Assembly (NCBI RefSeq): GCF_004342175.1 | Contig: NZ_SMAO01000002.1 | Location: forward strand, 62,001-126,000 | Direction of reading: 5' to 3' | DNA length: 64,000 nucleotides | Source of the DNA: Thiobaca trueperi | GTDB taxonomy: Bacteria; Pseudomonadota; Gammaproteobacteria; Chromatiales; Chromatiaceae | Shown here: one piece after another, positions 16,549 to 27,968 of the stretch | Layout: every line of letters begins with the position of its first letter | How positions within the stretch are numbered: the stretch's first letter is position 1 | Position numbers and translations under genes: made by a program | Notes under the pieces: generated by a model | Told to the model about the DNA's origin: nothing | Databases searched by the model: none | Seen by the model: the letters and a program-made list of their open reading frames with translations, nothing else

Positions 16549-17508
16549 TCACGGCTCCGATGAGCCGATCACGCGCGCGACCTGTCGCAGATTCCCGACA
16601 TAATCCGGTGCCAGCGGATCGATCACCTCCACGCGGCCGTCAATGGCGCGGGCGACCTGTTCCGCCGCTTTGCGTGGGAACTGCGGCTGAACGAAGATCA
16701 CCCGCACCTGCTCGCGGCGGGCCTGATCGATCAGTGCGGTCAGACTGCGCGGTCCCGGCTCCTTGCCGGCCTTTTCGATGGGGATCTGGGTGAGCCCGTA
16801 AGTCTCGGCAAAATAGCCCCAGGCGGGATGAAAGACCATGAAGCGGCGCTGTGTCAGGTGTGCAAGATCGGCGCGGATGTCCCGATCCAGCGCATCCAGC
16901 TCGGTGCTGAAGGCGGTGAGATTGGCGGCATAATCCTGCGCGTGGGCGGGATCCAGCTCGGTGAGCGTCTCGCGGAGATTCCCGACCATCTGTCTGACCA
17001 GAACCGGACTGGTCCAGATGTGCGGATCCAGCTCGGTTTCGGCGTGTTCGTGGTTGTGGGCCTGATCATGATCATGTGCTTCATCGTGCTCGTGCTCGTG
17101 CTCTTGGTCATGCTCATGGTCGGATGCATGCGCATGTCCCTCGGCCCCGGCCTCATCGTCATGATCGTGCGCCGCCATCTCGCGCAGGGTGATTCCGTCA
17201 CGGGCATCCAGGATCCGCATCTTTGGGTTGGCGGCGCGCAGACGCTCCATCCAGGCATCCTCGAAAGGCATGCCGATACGCACATAGAGATCCGCTTCGG
17301 CCAGTCTGGCGACCTGGCTCGGTGTCGGCTCATAGGTATGCGGACTGAAGCCCGGCCTGACCATGGATTCCACGACCACATGGCTGCCGCCGATGCGTTC
17401 GACGAAGGTCTGTTGCGGCAGGACGCTGACAAAGACCCGCAGCGGTTCGGCGCCCTGCGCCAGGGAGGCGCACAGCAACAGCGAGATGGCGATAAGCGAT
17501 TTGCGCAT
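16549..17508 (-). CDS. znuA: Zinc ABC transporter periplasmic binding protein ZnuA
   Basis: 319 residues. Signal peptide MRKSLIAISLLLCASLAQGA. The cluster A-I lobes show the metal ligands His (PGFSPHTYEPTPSQ), His (DPHIWTSP), His (FHPAWGYF) and Asp (DPLAPDYV). A His/Asp/Glu-rich loop at about 112-155 carries some fifteen His, typical of zinc rather than manganese binders. It delivers Zn to the ZnuBC transporter, but znuB and znuC are not in the window. The upstream gene on the same strand is an LbtU-like outer-membrane protein, which suggests a metal-uptake pair. Confidence 0.93.
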   Translation of the reverse strand: MRKSLIAISLLLCASLAQGAEPLRVFVSVLPQQTFVERIGGSHVVVESMVRPGFSPHTYEPTPSQVARLAEADLYVRIGMPFEDAWMERLRAANPKMRILDARDGITLREMAAHDHDDEAGAEGHAHASDHEHDQEHEHEHDEAHDHDQAHNHEHAETELDPHIWTSPVLVRQMVGNLRETLTELDPAHAQDYAANLTAFSTELDALDRDIRADLAHLTQRRFMVFHPAWGYFAETYGLTQIPIEKAGKEPGPRSLTALIDQARREQVRVIFVQPQFPRKAAEQVARAIDGRVEVIDPLAPDYVGNLRQVARVIGSSEP

Positions 17509-17565
17509 GACTGGTGTCTCTAACCTGACTGAAGCGGGGAGGATGCCTGGAAACCCGATGCCTAA

Positions 17566-17690
17566 TGCAGCAGTGCAGATGTTCCGAGACCGTTTCTGAT
17601 CGTTGTCGTTGTCGTCTTCGGCTTGCGAATCTTCGATTACGACAACGACAACGAACGGCCTCGGGACTTATAAGCTGTTGCACTGGATCG
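17566..17690 (-). repeat. GTCGTT-hexamer dispersed element, copy A
   Basis: Read on the minus strand: CCAGTGCAACAG, GAGGCCGTTCG, GTTGTCG units, core AAGATTCGCAAGCCGA (plus-strand 17618-17633), CGACAACG units, then GAACATCTGCACTGCTGCA. The same order is found at 42448-42581 and, with the core inverted, at 33136-33239. It lies between the outer-membrane protein gene and znuA, so it would be in their mRNA if they are co-transcribed. Confidence 0.75.
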
Positions 17691-17704
17691 GGAATTTTCT
17701 TTAA

Positions 17705-17768
17705 GACAGGATTAACAGGATTAAAAACAGGCGGTTAAAAAATCCTGCCCATCCTGAAAAATCCTGTC
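17705..17768. repeat. Paired GACAGGATTAACAGGATT element, copy 1
   Basis: GACAGGATTAACAGGATT at the left and the complementary AATCCTG...AATCCTGTC at the right form an imperfect inverted repeat. The right end is seven bases from the stop codon (17776) of the minus-strand outer-membrane protein gene, so it can fold at that transcript's 3' end. Confidence 0.75.
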
Positions 17769-17775
17769 TGTTCAC

Positions 17776-19026
17776 TTAAAACTCGACCGCCAACTGAGCG
17801 GTCAGGGTATTGCCTGACTTGCCGGTGCCGCCATCGTTGCGGCTGTAATCGTTATCGTGCGCCCATTCGAATGAAAGCGAGGTCTTGTCGAAGATGCCAA
17901 TGGACCAGCCGACCAGCCAGCGTTCCTTGGGCAGTTCGAGCGCGAGCGCCTCGCGACTGCCCTGATAGGCGACGGCAGCGACCGTTTCCTTGCCCAGCAC
18001 GTTAAAGGTGTAGCCGGCCTCGATGTTCCAGGCGGAGGGTTTGGCGCCCTGATCCCCGAAGCTCAGACTGTTGACATCGAAGTCGTCGGTGGCCGAGAGA
18101 TATTCGCCAATGAGGTTGACGGGACCAAAGGTCGCGGCGGCGTTGACCGTCCAGCCGCCGACGCGATCCGTCGGGTCGATGCTGAAATCAGCCGGATCCT
18201 CACCCAGTTCGGCCAGCTCCTCCAGGACCGCGACGCGGTTGTCATTGATGAGATCCTGAAGGCTGTCCGAGTCGCCCAGGTCATTGATATAACCGGCGCC
18301 GATGGACCAGGCGCGGCCCTCGCCTTCCTGCGCGAAACCGAGATTGGCGCCCCAACTGCCAATCCGATCCTTGCCGTTGATGTTGCTGTCGCCATTGAAG
18401 ACATAGGCGCTGCCCGAGAAGCCGCTGTGTTCGAAGCCAAGCTGGAGCGCGGTCTCGCGGCTCTCACCGATTTCCAGGGTGAGCGGATCGGAGACGAGGT
18501 TGCTCTCATAGGCACCGAAGGGGACATAGAGCTGGCCGGCGGTGAGAAAAACCGGCGTGCGTTCCGGGTTGGCAATGGTGATCCAGGCGGTATCCACTTC
18601 CAGATCGGTCTCATCCTGCTCATAGAGCAGCGAGGCGCCGGCCTTGACCCAGTCGCTGACCTGGGACTCGATACCCAGCTCGAAGGTCGCCAGCCGGATG
18701 TCGCTCTCGCTGCCGCCCTCATAGGGTGAGGTGTAATTGGCCTCGACCTCGATCAGACCGGCGATCTCGATGTGGCGATACCAGGCACCGCCATCTCCAG
18801 CGGCCTTCTGTTCAAGGTCGGTTTCCAGCTCTTTGACGCGACCGGGCGCGCCCTGCATCATCGCCCGCTGTTCGGCGATGGTCGCCTCCTGGCGCTTGAG
18901 CGCGGCTTCCTGCGCACGATTTTCAGCCTCCAGACGGCTCAGACGTGCATCGACGCTTTCAGCGAAGGCGGAGGTTTGAGTGGCCAGGGCGAGCGCCACG
19001 GCGGCTGGCAGGGTGTGTCGTGTCAT
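17776..19026 (-). CDS. LbtU-like outer-membrane porin
   Basis: 416 residues. Signal peptide (TLPAAVALALATQTSAFA) is followed by a coiled coil of about 50 residues (VDARLSRLEAENRAQEAALKRQ). A beta barrel comes next with alternating amphipathic strands and a C-terminal F (TLTAQLAVEF), the outer-membrane assembly signal. It resembles LbtU, the Legionella siderophore porin; the coiled coil is typical of that family. ATG 19026 follows GGAG within about 14 bases and starts a good signal peptide; the ATG nine codons upstream does not. A strong promoter lies upstream. Next to znuA it may bring metal or metal chelates across the outer membrane. Confidence 0.8.
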   Translation of the reverse strand: MTRHTLPAAVALALATQTSAFAESVDARLSRLEAENRAQEAALKRQEATIAEQRAMMQGAPGRVKELETDLEQKAAGDGGAWYRHIEIAGLIEVEANYTSPYEGGSESDIRLATFELGIESQVSDWVKAGASLLYEQDETDLEVDTAWITIANPERTPVFLTAGQLYVPFGAYESNLVSDPLTLEIGESRETALQLGFEHSGFSGSAYVFNGDSNINGKDRIGSWGANLGFAQEGEGRAWSIGAGYINDLGDSDSLQDLINDNRVAVLEELAELGEDPADFSIDPTDRVGGWTVNAAATFGPVNLIGEYLSATDDFDVNSLSFGDQGAKPSAWNIEAGYTFNVLGKETVAAVAYQGSREALALELPKERWLVGWSIGIFDKTSLSFEWAHDNDYSRNDGGTGKSGNTLTAQLAVEF

Positions 19027-19097
19027 CTTTCCAGGGTCTCCTGATAGCTTCAAGGTAAGCGGGATACTGAATTGATCCCAAACAAGAATTGTTAGTA

Positions 19098-19126
19098 TTT
19101 ATACAGGTAGACGGAATGGCTGTCAA
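19098..19126 (-). promoter_or_regulatory. Sigma-70 promoter of the outer-membrane porin gene
   Basis: On the minus strand TTGACA (19126-19121), a 17-base spacer and TATAAA (19103-19098): perfect -35, near-perfect -10 and ideal spacing, about 70 bases before ATG 19026. AT-rich sequence downstream (GAATTGTTAGTATT on the plus strand) overlaps the -10 and could hold a metal-regulator site, but no clear Fur or Zur palindrome is seen. Confidence 0.8.
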
Positions 19127-19324
19127 AAGAGACGCTTGCTTCAGGTTGTTGATCCAACTGCTCAGGAGGCGCGCCAGTGCCATGGGCGCAGCAGAACGCG
19201 CGTTCCGCTTTGTGCCTGCTGAGCCGCCCTTTCCGGCTTATTTCGCGTGATGCATACCGGCATCTCGCGAACGGTGTTCCAATAACAACTCAATCAACAG
19301 CCTGACTCGACAGTCCCAACCACG

Positions 19325-22279
19325 ATGTCGCTGACCACCAAAGTCATTTCGCTCATGCTGGCTGTCCTGGCAGGCTTTGCCGGTGTCGATTATCTCGTTC
19401 AGCGCCACGTTATCTTTCCAAGCTTCGTCGAGCTGGAGCGTGAGCAGGCGGCCAAAAATCTGGAGCGGGCCATTGAGGCGATTGCAAAAGAGCTGGAATT
19501 CCTGGCTTCCTCGGTCGCCGATTGGGCGCGCTGGGACGAAACCTACCGCTTCATGCTTGACCGCAATCCGCAGTACGTCGATGACAACCTGGGCCTGGAC
19601 GCCATCCGTAATCTGCGTATCGATCTGATCGCCTTCCACTCGCTTGAGGGCGAACGGATCCAGGGGGTGGCGATCAATGCGGGCGCTCAGGACAGGCTGC
19701 CGATGGAGATCTTCCTGCCCCGCTTGCTGCCGCTTTCGCACCCACTCCAGCAGGATGCCTCGGCACGGGATTTGAAATCCGGGATTCTCATGTCCCCGGC
19801 GGGTGTGGTCCTGTTCGTCTCGCACCCCATCCTCACCAATGAAGGCGCCGGCCCATCGCATGGCAATCTGATCATGGGGCAGCGGCTGGACGACGCAGCG
19901 ATTGCGCGGATCGCCACACAAACCCGTATCCAGCTGCGCGTCCAGCAAACTGCCGTCGGCGCAGCGGATGACGCATTTGCAACGCTCGGCGCGATCCATT
20001 ACACCCCCATCGCCCTGCGCACCGAGACGGACTCCCTCATCGCTTCGACCCAGCTCCTGGATCTCAGCGGGCAGGCGGTGCTGACGCTGGTGGTCGAGAC
20101 CCCGCGCCTGATCACGCAGCGCGGCGAGGATGCGCTGCGTCTGGCGAATCTCTCCACCGGCCTGGCCGGGTGTGCGGTCCTGATTCTGCTGCTGCTGCTG
20201 CTCAGACAAACCGTCTTCCGTCCGATCTCAAGGCTCACGTTACACGTCATGACCGTCGCCCCGCGCGATGATCGTCAGGCGCGTTTGCGTCATGCCTGCA
20301 ACGATGAAATCGCGGTTCTGGTGCATGAGTTCGACGAGATGATCAAGCGGTTGGCGTCAGATGCGGCGGAGAAGCGGCGCCTCATCGACGAGCTGGAGCA
20401 TCATCGGGCGCATCTGGAAGAGCGCGTGGCGACGCGCACGGCAGAGATCAGCCGGCAGAGCCAGGTGCTCCAGGCGCTCCTCGACAATCTGCCTCATCTG
20501 GCCTGGATGAAGGATCGGAGTGGTCATTATCTCGCCGTCAATCGTCTCTATGCCGAATTCCACGGGCGAGCCGTGGATGAATTGATCGGCGAGACCGATT
20601 CCGCTCTCTGGCCAGACGTGATCGCCTTTCGTTATCGGGCGGCGGAAACCGAGGTCATGACCAAGGGTCAGCCAGGGATCTTTGAAGAGCCGGATCCCAA
20701 GGGTTCGGACGGTCTGTACGAAATCGTCAGGGCGCCGATCTTCGACACCGACGGTGCGGTGATCGGGACGGTCGGGTTTGCACGCGACATTCGTCCGCAG
20801 CGCGAGATCGAGCGCGAACTGGCGCGGCGCGCCGAACTCGCCGAGAGCGCGACGCGCGCCAAAAATGCCTTCCTCGCCAACATGAACCATGAGATCCGCA
20901 CGCCGATCAACGCCGTTCTGGGTCTTGTCCATCTGCTGCGACGCGATGGACTGAACACCCGCCAGAGCGAACGTGTGGCCCGGATTGAAACCGCCACCCG
21001 CCATCTGCTCAGGATCCTCAACGATATCCTGGACATTTCCAGGATGGAGTCCGGCACCTTGAGGCTGGAAGGCTCGGATTTTCTGCTGCCGGTCCTGCTC
21101 AATCAGGTGCGTTCACTCATCGCCGAGTCGGCGCGCGCAAAGGGGCTGAGCCTGACGGTGAGTCATGAGGGAGTGCCACGCTGGTTGACAGGCGATGTGA
21201 CCCGTTTGCGTCAGGCGCTGCTGAATTACGCCAGCAATGCCGTCAAATTCACTGAGCATGGCAGCGTGACCTTGCGTGCGCGGTTGCTGAACGAGGACGC
21301 CGAGGGTTTGCTGGTGCGCTTCGAGGTCGAGGATACCGGTGTTGGCATTGAGGCGGACAAGCTGGCGGGACTCTTTCGCGCCTTCGAGCAGGCCGACGCT
21401 TCCACGGCCCGGCGTTATGGCGGCAGTGGTCTGGGGTTGGCCATCACCTTGCAACTGGCGCGACTGATGGGCGGCGAGGCCGGCGCCGAGAGTACGCCGG
21501 GGCAGGGAAGCCGCTTCTGGCTCACGGTCCGGCTCCAGCGTGGGCGGCATGACCGGATCGCGCATCCGGCGGCGCTGGAGTTGTTGCAAGCGGTCGATTT
21601 GGGGCTGGATACCGCCGACAAGGGTCATGATGCGTTGTATCAAGTCATGCAGGAGGATGAGGCCTGCGGTGAACTGATGGCGCTGCCCGGTCTGGATCCG
21701 GTTCAAGGCATGGCGGTTGTGGGAGGCGATCCGGCCAGATATCTGGGGTTGGTGGCGCAATTCGTCGCCACCCATCGCCGCGACCCCTCGCTGTTGAAGG
21801 AGGCGCTGGAGTCAGGTGACCGCAGCCGGATTCAGACATTGGTGCACGCACTGAAAGGCGTTTCGGCCACCCTCGGCGCGCACGACATCGCCAGGGCTGC
21901 CAGCCGTCTGGACGCCGCCCTGTGCGCCGGGACGGCGCTCATCGACGATCAGGTGCAGGATCTCATCGAGATGATCGAGGCGACTTTCGAGCCCCTGGAG
22001 CAGCGTCTCGACGCGCGCTCTTCCGTCTGGTCTGGCGTGGCCGAGACCGCTCGGGAGGTGAGCGCGGATCCGCAGCGCATCGAGCGGATCCACTGCCTTC
22101 TGATGGCACTGCTTGGCCGGCAGGACACCCGTGCGATTGATTTGGTCCGCACCGAGAAGGCCGTGCTGCACGCCGATCTGGGCGAACGCTTTATCCAGAT
22201 CGAGCAACTGATCAACCGCTTCGAATTCGAGGAGGCGCTGACGCTGATCGGGGAAGCGGCACAGCAATCTCTGCATTAA
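19325..22279 (+). CDS. Membrane histidine kinase: CHASE4-like, HAMP, PAS, HisKA, HATPase, HPt
   Basis: 984 residues. A first membrane helix (3-25) and a second (about 278-297, LLLLLLL) bracket a periplasmic domain of CHASE4 character ([15 protein letters not shown]). HAMP, a coiled coil and a PAS domain (about 385-500, [18 protein letters not shown]) follow. The H box is [10 protein letters not shown] (His near 522) and the ATPase shows [20 protein letters not shown] and GSGLGLAI. The C-terminal HPt domain has its His in [13 protein letters not shown] (near 840). The receiver domain that normally sits between ATPase and HPt in this architecture is missing. It is divergent from the porin gene, and the next gene is another kinase that has a receiver but no HPt. 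Confidence 0.92.
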   Translation: MSLTTKVISLMLAVLAGFAGVDYLVQRHVIFPSFVELEREQAAKNLERAIEAIAKELEFLASSVADWARWDETYRFMLDRNPQYVDDNLGLDAIRNLRIDLIAFHSLEGERIQGVAINAGAQDRLPMEIFLPRLLPLSHPLQQDASARDLKSGILMSPAGVVLFVSHPILTNEGAGPSHGNLIMGQRLDDAAIARIATQTRIQLRVQQTAVGAADDAFATLGAIHYTPIALRTETDSLIASTQLLDLSGQAVLTLVVETPRLITQRGEDALRLANLSTGLAGCAVLILLLLLLRQTVFRPISRLTLHVMTVAPRDDRQARLRHACNDEIAVLVHEFDEMIKRLASDAAEKRRLIDELEHHRAHLEERVATRTAEISRQSQVLQALLDNLPHLAWMKDRSGHYLAVNRLYAEFHGRAVDELIGETDSALWPDVIAFRYRAAETEVMTKGQPGIFEEPDPKGSDGLYEIVRAPIFDTDGAVIGTVGFARDIRPQREIERELARRAELAESATRAKNAFLANMNHEIRTPINAVLGLVHLLRRDGLNTRQSERVARIETATRHLLRILNDILDISRMESGTLRLEGSDFLLPVLLNQVRSLIAESARAKGLSLTVSHEGVPRWLTGDVTRLRQALLNYASNAVKFTEHGSVTLRARLLNEDAEGLLVRFEVEDTGVGIEADKLAGLFRAFEQADASTARRYGGSGLGLAITLQLARLMGGEAGAESTPGQGSRFWLTVRLQRGRHDRIAHPAALELLQAVDLGLDTADKGHDALYQVMQEDEACGELMALPGLDPVQGMAVVGGDPARYLGLVAQFVATHRRDPSLLKEALESGDRSRIQTLVHALKGVSATLGAHDIARAASRLDAALCAGTALIDDQVQDLIEMIEATFEPLEQRLDARSSVWSGVAETAREVSADPQRIERIHCLLMALLGRQDTRAIDLVRTEKAVLHADLGERFIQIEQLINRFEFEEALTLIGEAAQQSLH

Positions 22280-22465
22280 GCGGTTTCCGGGGACGAAGAT
22301 CCCGCCCGGCCAGATTCCGGTCGGTGCCTGGTCACGACCATCGGGCTGTGAAATTCGGCTTTCTCATGTACGCTTCACCCTGCATCAAGATCAACGCCGC
22401 CCGTGAGAACGCCTGAGTTCCCGCGCGACGGTTCGGCTTTCTGATGGCTCGCGCGAGGGATCAAG

Positions 22466-24223
<1,758 letters not shown>

Positions 24224-24226
24224 GGA

Positions 24227-24251
24227 CGCGGGGGATGCTTATTCCCCCGCG
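24227..24251. terminator. GC hairpin between convergent kinase and phoU genes
   Basis: CGCGGGGGA (24227-24235) pairs perfectly with TCCCCCGCG (24243-24251) four bases after the kinase stop. There is no clear T-run on either side, so it may block exonucleases or act as a weak two-way terminator. Confidence 0.5.
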
Positions 24252-24303
24252 CCGGTCCTGACGCTGCGCAAATCCGTCCATTGTGCTGACTGAGTCTGGC
24301 CGG

Positions 24304-24969
24304 TCAGTTGAGATCGGGCGTTTCGCCCGTCGCGACGAAGACCAGCCGCTCGGCGATATTGGTGGCGCGGTCGGCGACGCGCTCGTAGTGGTGGGCGATC
24401 CAGACCAGCTTGATGCCGATGAGCGATGACTGTGGGGACTGGCACATCCAGGCGGCGAGTTCCTGGATGGCCTGCTGCTCCTGGCGATCGACGGACGCCT
24501 CGCTGGCGACGGCAGAGCGGGCGCGCATGGCGTCCGCGCCGCTGGCGTAGATCGCCATGACATCGGTGAACATGGTCGCGGCAAGCTCACCCATGGCGAC
24601 GATGCGCGCCACGGGTGCGTCTGGCAGGGACTGCCCCTCAGTCCGCAGGAGGATGACGGCCACGTCCGCCGCGTGATCGGCGATGCGTTCCATTTCCGTG
24701 ATGATGTCGAGCGAGGCGCCGATCAGGCGCAGATCCGGGCCGGCCGGCTGATGCGCGGCCAGAACCACCAGCGCCTGCTGCTCCAGGGCGCGGCGCTCCT
24801 GATTGATGGTGGCATCGGCGTCGATGACCGCACGCGCCAGAGTGAAATCCTGTCGGCGCAGGGCGTCGAGCGAGCCATGCAGTGCCGTTTCGACCAGTCT
24901 GGACATGCCGACGATGCCCTCGCGCAAGGCGTCGCGTTTCTTTTCGATCAGGGAGTGACTCTCGGTCAT
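24304..24969 (-). CDS. phoU: PhoU-family phosphate signalling protein
   Basis: 221 residues with two PhoU three-helix repeats. The metal-binding motifs are ASLDIITEMERIADHAADVA near 85-105 and KLVWIAHHYERVADRATNIAERLV near 190-215. PhoU couples the Pst transporter to PhoR and restrains phosphate uptake. ATG 24969 begins the alignable TESHSLIEKKRDALREGI. The usual pstSCAB-phoB/R genes are not adjacent, so it is an orphan here. Confidence 0.9.
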   Translation of the reverse strand: MTESHSLIEKKRDALREGIVGMSRLVETALHGSLDALRRQDFTLARAVIDADATINQERRALEQQALVVLAAHQPAGPDLRLIGASLDIITEMERIADHAADVAVILLRTEGQSLPDAPVARIVAMGELAATMFTDVMAIYASGADAMRARSAVASEASVDRQEQQAIQELAAWMCQSPQSSLIGIKLVWIAHHYERVADRATNIAERLVFVATGETPDLN

Positions 24970-25013
24970 TGATCTCTGCCTCGGATTAATTTCTGACACG
25001 TTACCCGGCGTCA

Positions 25014-25742
25014 TCAGAGATAGAGGTTCACCATCCGCCGCCAGTGATAACCCTGATGGGCGCGTCCGTCCCACTCGTGCAGTGCATGCCAGATGCCTTT
25101 GTCCCAGAGCGTCCGGCTCAGATAACGGTTGTTGTCGAGGAATGGATCCTCATTGCCGATCACCAGCACGATGTCCATCCGCCGCAGCGCCGCCAGCCGC
25201 TCCGGACAGCCCAGATTGGGTAGATATTGAGTCGGGGTATGAAAATAGATCAGCTCGTCGCGGTGTCCGTCGAAGAGGTCGCGGAAGGATTCGACATTCA
25301 GGCCGAGGTCATAGCGCCCGGAGAAGGCCGCGACCTTGTGGAACAGATGCGGGTGCCGGAAGGCGATGTTGACCGCGTGAAAGGCGCCCAGGCTGCATCC
25401 GTGGGCGATGGTGCAGGGATGCGGATTCTTGCTCGCCATCAGCGGCAGCACCTCGTTCAGGATGTAATCCTCGAAGGCGTGGTGCCGGCGGATGCGGTCG
25501 GCGGGATGATTCCAGAAGCAGTAGAGCGATTCCCGGTCGATGCTGTCCACGCAGTAGAGCTGGAGCTGACCGGCCTCGATCTTGTGTCGGACTGTATCGA
25601 CCAGATGCAGATCCTCGTACTCATGGAAACGCCCGTCGCGGGTCGGGAACACCAGCACCTTGGCACCGGCGTGACCGAAGATCAGCAGTTCCATGTCCCG
25701 CCCCAGCCGGTGGCTGTACCAGCGGTGATATTCGCGGTTCAT
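25014..25742 (-). CDS. Esterase-family alpha/beta hydrolase
   Basis: About 242 residues from ATG 25742; an ATG five codons upstream (25757) is equally possible. The nucleophile elbow is GCSLGAF (Ser near 120), with acid Asp candidates in NEDPFLDNN and a His in WDGRAHQGYHWRRMV at the end. It belongs to the Esterase D/COG4947-like group of cytoplasmic serine esterases. No signal peptide. The substrate is unknown. It sits 44 bases before the phoU start on the same strand, so the two may be co-transcribed. Confidence 0.82.
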   Translation of the reverse strand: MNREYHRWYSHRLGRDMELLIFGHAGAKVLVFPTRDGRFHEYEDLHLVDTVRHKIEAGQLQLYCVDSIDRESLYCFWNHPADRIRRHHAFEDYILNEVLPLMASKNPHPCTIAHGCSLGAFHAVNIAFRHPHLFHKVAAFSGRYDLGLNVESFRDLFDGHRDELIYFHTPTQYLPNLGCPERLAALRRMDIVLVIGNEDPFLDNNRYLSRTLWDKGIWHALHEWDGRAHQGYHWRRMVNLYL

Positions 25743-25769
25743 CGGGTTATGGCCCATGTCAACACATCG

Positions 25770-25793
25770 CCTGTCGCACTGGACGCAGTTTAG
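25770..25793 (+). repeat. Fragment of the TTAAACCG-ended repeat
   Basis: TGTCGCACTGGACGCAGTTTA matches 18 of 21 bases of the right end of the element at 39238-39324. It lies in the 46 bases between the two hydrolase genes' facing ends. Confidence 0.45.
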
Positions 25794-25830
25794 TGGGGCA
25801 AGATTGCAGTTGAGTGAACCCGATGTTCGC

Positions 25831-26784
25831 TCACAGTGGGCCGAAGAAGGCCCAGAGCTGGCCCATGAGCCCGCGTTCCTGCGGCACGCGGTCGGGATAG
25901 TCGAAATGACCCGCCTCCAGCACCAGCAGCCGTCTGTCGCCGGGAATGGCGTTGTGGATCGCGAACTGTCCAGGCGGCGGGACGACGGGGTCGAAGCGCG
26001 CGGCGGCGATATGCATGGGCTGGCGGATGTGACGGGCGGCCAGCGCGGCGTCCAGATAGTTCAGCGCATCCGGCATCCGGCCCTGTTCGTGGGCGAAGCG
26101 CCGCACCGCCTCGCCGCTGCCGGTGGTCGGCAGATCGAGCCGCAGTGGCTGATGGCCGAAGGTCGGCACATTGAGATGACCGCGCCCGATGCGCGCATCC
26201 CAGGCGAGCGCGATGGCACCGAGCCCGCCGCCAAGGCTGATCCCCGCATAGCCGATATGGCCCTCCAGTTCGGGACAGAGTTGCGACAGGGCGCTGACGC
26301 CGGTCCAGATATCATCCACGCAGCCGGCGAGGATGTAGCGATCACGGTCATGGATGTCATGGAGGACGTGCCAGTTGGGATCCTCGGAGATGGGCGGGCG
26401 GCGGCTGAGACTGAGACCACGGAAGCAGGGGATGAGATAGGCGGTATCCTCGCGCGGCAGTTCCAGCGGCGGGTGGTCGATTCCGCCGTAGCCGTGGCCG
26501 AGCAGGAGTCCGCGTCGCGGCGGCTGATGCAGCGGGGTGAGCAGCCAGCCGCGAATCGCGAAACCGTCGGTGGAGTCATATTCCAGATCAAGGACGCGAA
26601 ATCGCGGATGTCTCAGGCTGGACGGGCGCAGCCGTGGATTGGGATCGACCGCAAGGGCGCGCGCGCAACGGGCGCGCCAGAAATCCGCGAAATCCGCTGG
26701 TTCAGGTGGCGGTGCGACCGCGAGCAGTTGCTCCAGGTCGTGGCCGTAGGATGGATCGAAGGGGTAGCCGTGCGCGAAGGTCAT
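25831..26784 (-). CDS. Acetylxylan esterase / cephalosporin deacetylase-like hydrolase
   Basis: 317 residues of the AXE1 type. The N-terminal helix region has ADFADFWRARCARAL; the core has GLLLGHGYGGID, nucleophile elbow GYAGISLGGGLGA (Ser near 200), acid Asp in ARFDPVVPP and His in EAGHFDYP. Family members deacetylate sugars or xylan fragments. A strong GGGAGG site six bases before ATG 26784 fixes the start; the frame stays open 38 codons further up without such a site. No signal peptide, so it acts inside the cell. Confidence 0.87.
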   Translation of the reverse strand: MTFAHGYPFDPSYGHDLEQLLAVAPPPEPADFADFWRARCARALAVDPNPRLRPSSLRHPRFRVLDLEYDSTDGFAIRGWLLTPLHQPPRRGLLLGHGYGGIDHPPLELPREDTAYLIPCFRGLSLSRRPPISEDPNWHVLHDIHDRDRYILAGCVDDIWTGVSALSQLCPELEGHIGYAGISLGGGLGAIALAWDARIGRGHLNVPTFGHQPLRLDLPTTGSGEAVRRFAHEQGRMPDALNYLDAALAARHIRQPMHIAAARFDPVVPPPGQFAIHNAIPGDRRLLVLEAGHFDYPDRVPQERGLMGQLWAFFGPL

Positions 26785-26913
26785 GCGGTGCCTCCCGTGG
26801 TGAATCCGGGCCGTGAGCGCACGGCCAGGAGATTGGTGATCCAGTCGGCGCAAAAGGCCAGGTGAAGCAGCCCGGCATGGCGGGCGGTCCCCGGTCACCT
26901 TGGGGCAGGCGGT

Positions 26914-27444
26914 TCAGGCGCGGGGGATGCGCCCGCTCCGCCAGAGCAGCCAGATCGCCGTCGCCAGACTCAGGGTGAAGGCGATCCAGGCCAAATTCGC
27001 CAGGGACAGGCCAAAGATGGTCAGTTGTTTGTCCTCACAGAATCCGCTGGCCAGAAAGAGCGACGGCAGCGCCTGGCCGAGCCATTCGACCAGACGCTCG
27101 ATCAGTCCCGGTTGCGCGCCGACGCAGGACAGGCTGTCGGTCGCTGGCTGCCATTGCAGCCAGCTCTGCCAAGCCGCCACGCCGCTGCCGAGTGCGGCAA
27201 GCAGCAGGAAGACCGTAGCCGGCAGATTTGCGATCAGGCGCGGAACGCCCGGTTGCGCCGCCCAGGCGGCGAGACCCGCGAAGAGCGCCAGCAGCATGAA
27301 CAGCAGTCGCTGAAAGATGCAGAGATGGCAGGGCTCCAGACCCAGCCAGGGCGTCAGGATCAGGCTCGTCAGGGCAATGAAGGCGCTGACCACGGCCAGC
27401 AGGATCCAGATCAGACGAGGGTGCAGAGTCGTCATCGTTGTCAA
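26914..27444 (-). CDS. dsbB: Disulfide bond formation protein DsbB
   Basis: 176 residues with four transmembrane helices. The first periplasmic cysteine pair is in EPCHLCIFQR and the second pair in DSLSCVG ... GFCEDKQ, both needed to pass electrons from DsbA to quinone. ATG 27444 and the ATG three codons later are both possible. It is divergent from a secreted, six-cysteine phospholipase-like gene with 111 bases between starts. Confidence 0.95.
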   Translation of the reverse strand: MTTMTTLHPRLIWILLAVVSAFIALTSLILTPWLGLEPCHLCIFQRLLFMLLALFAGLAAWAAQPGVPRLIANLPATVFLLLAALGSGVAAWQSWLQWQPATDSLSCVGAQPGLIERLVEWLGQALPSLFLASGFCEDKQLTIFGLSLANLAWIAFTLSLATAIWLLWRSGRIPRA

Positions 27445-27555
27445 AATTCCATGAAAATTTGATATTGGCGGTTTGCCGATTCACTGGTTGGTACTTGCGG
27501 CGGGGCGCGGGGCGGGCACAATAGGCTGACAACTCGTCTCTCAGGGGATCTGTCC

Positions 27556-27966
27556 ATGCTGAAGTGTCTTGATCGATCGGGGTTCCGGGTTGCCGTCTGG
27601 CTGCTGGCCTTGTCCTTGCTGCCGGCAGGCGCTGCCCATGCCTTCAAATGTCTGCCGCTCTACGGCAACTGGTGCGGCCCCGGTCATCCGGCATCGGTCG
27701 CCCTGCCACCAGTGGATGTCTTCGACGCGGCCTGCATGCATCATGATTATTGCATTGCCAGCCCGGTTCCCGAGACCCTCTGTGATCGCGCCTTCGTCGG
27801 CGAACTGCATCAGCTCGCCGCCCAGACCGGATATCTGCCGCGACCGCTTCAGTGGGCCGAATATGCCATCCGGCTCAAGTCCGGCGGCGGCTGGGGCGGC
27901 ATGCCCATGCCGACGCCGTGGGATGCGATGGGCATGCTGTCCAGCGCGCTGGCGCCCTGCCAGTAA
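27556..27966 (+). CDS. Secreted phospholipase A2-like protein
   Basis: 136 residues. Signal peptide VAVWLLALSLLPAGAAHA. The mature protein has the PLA2 calcium loop (YGNWCGPGHP) and the active-site helix DAACMHHDYC, with the His-Asp pair. Six cysteines in the mature part could form three disulfides. This would hydrolyse the sn-2 acyl bond of phospholipids in the periplasm or outside. The C-terminus is Gly/Met/Pro-rich (GGGWGGMPMPTPW). It is convergent with the DUF2939 gene two bases away and divergent from dsbB. Enzymatic activity is inferred from motifs only. Confidence 0.75.
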   Translation: MLKCLDRSGFRVAVWLLALSLLPAGAAHAFKCLPLYGNWCGPGHPASVALPPVDVFDAACMHHDYCIASPVPETLCDRAFVGELHQLAAQTGYLPRPLQWAEYAIRLKSGGGWGGMPMPTPWDAMGMLSSALAPCQ

Positions 27967-27968
27967 GG

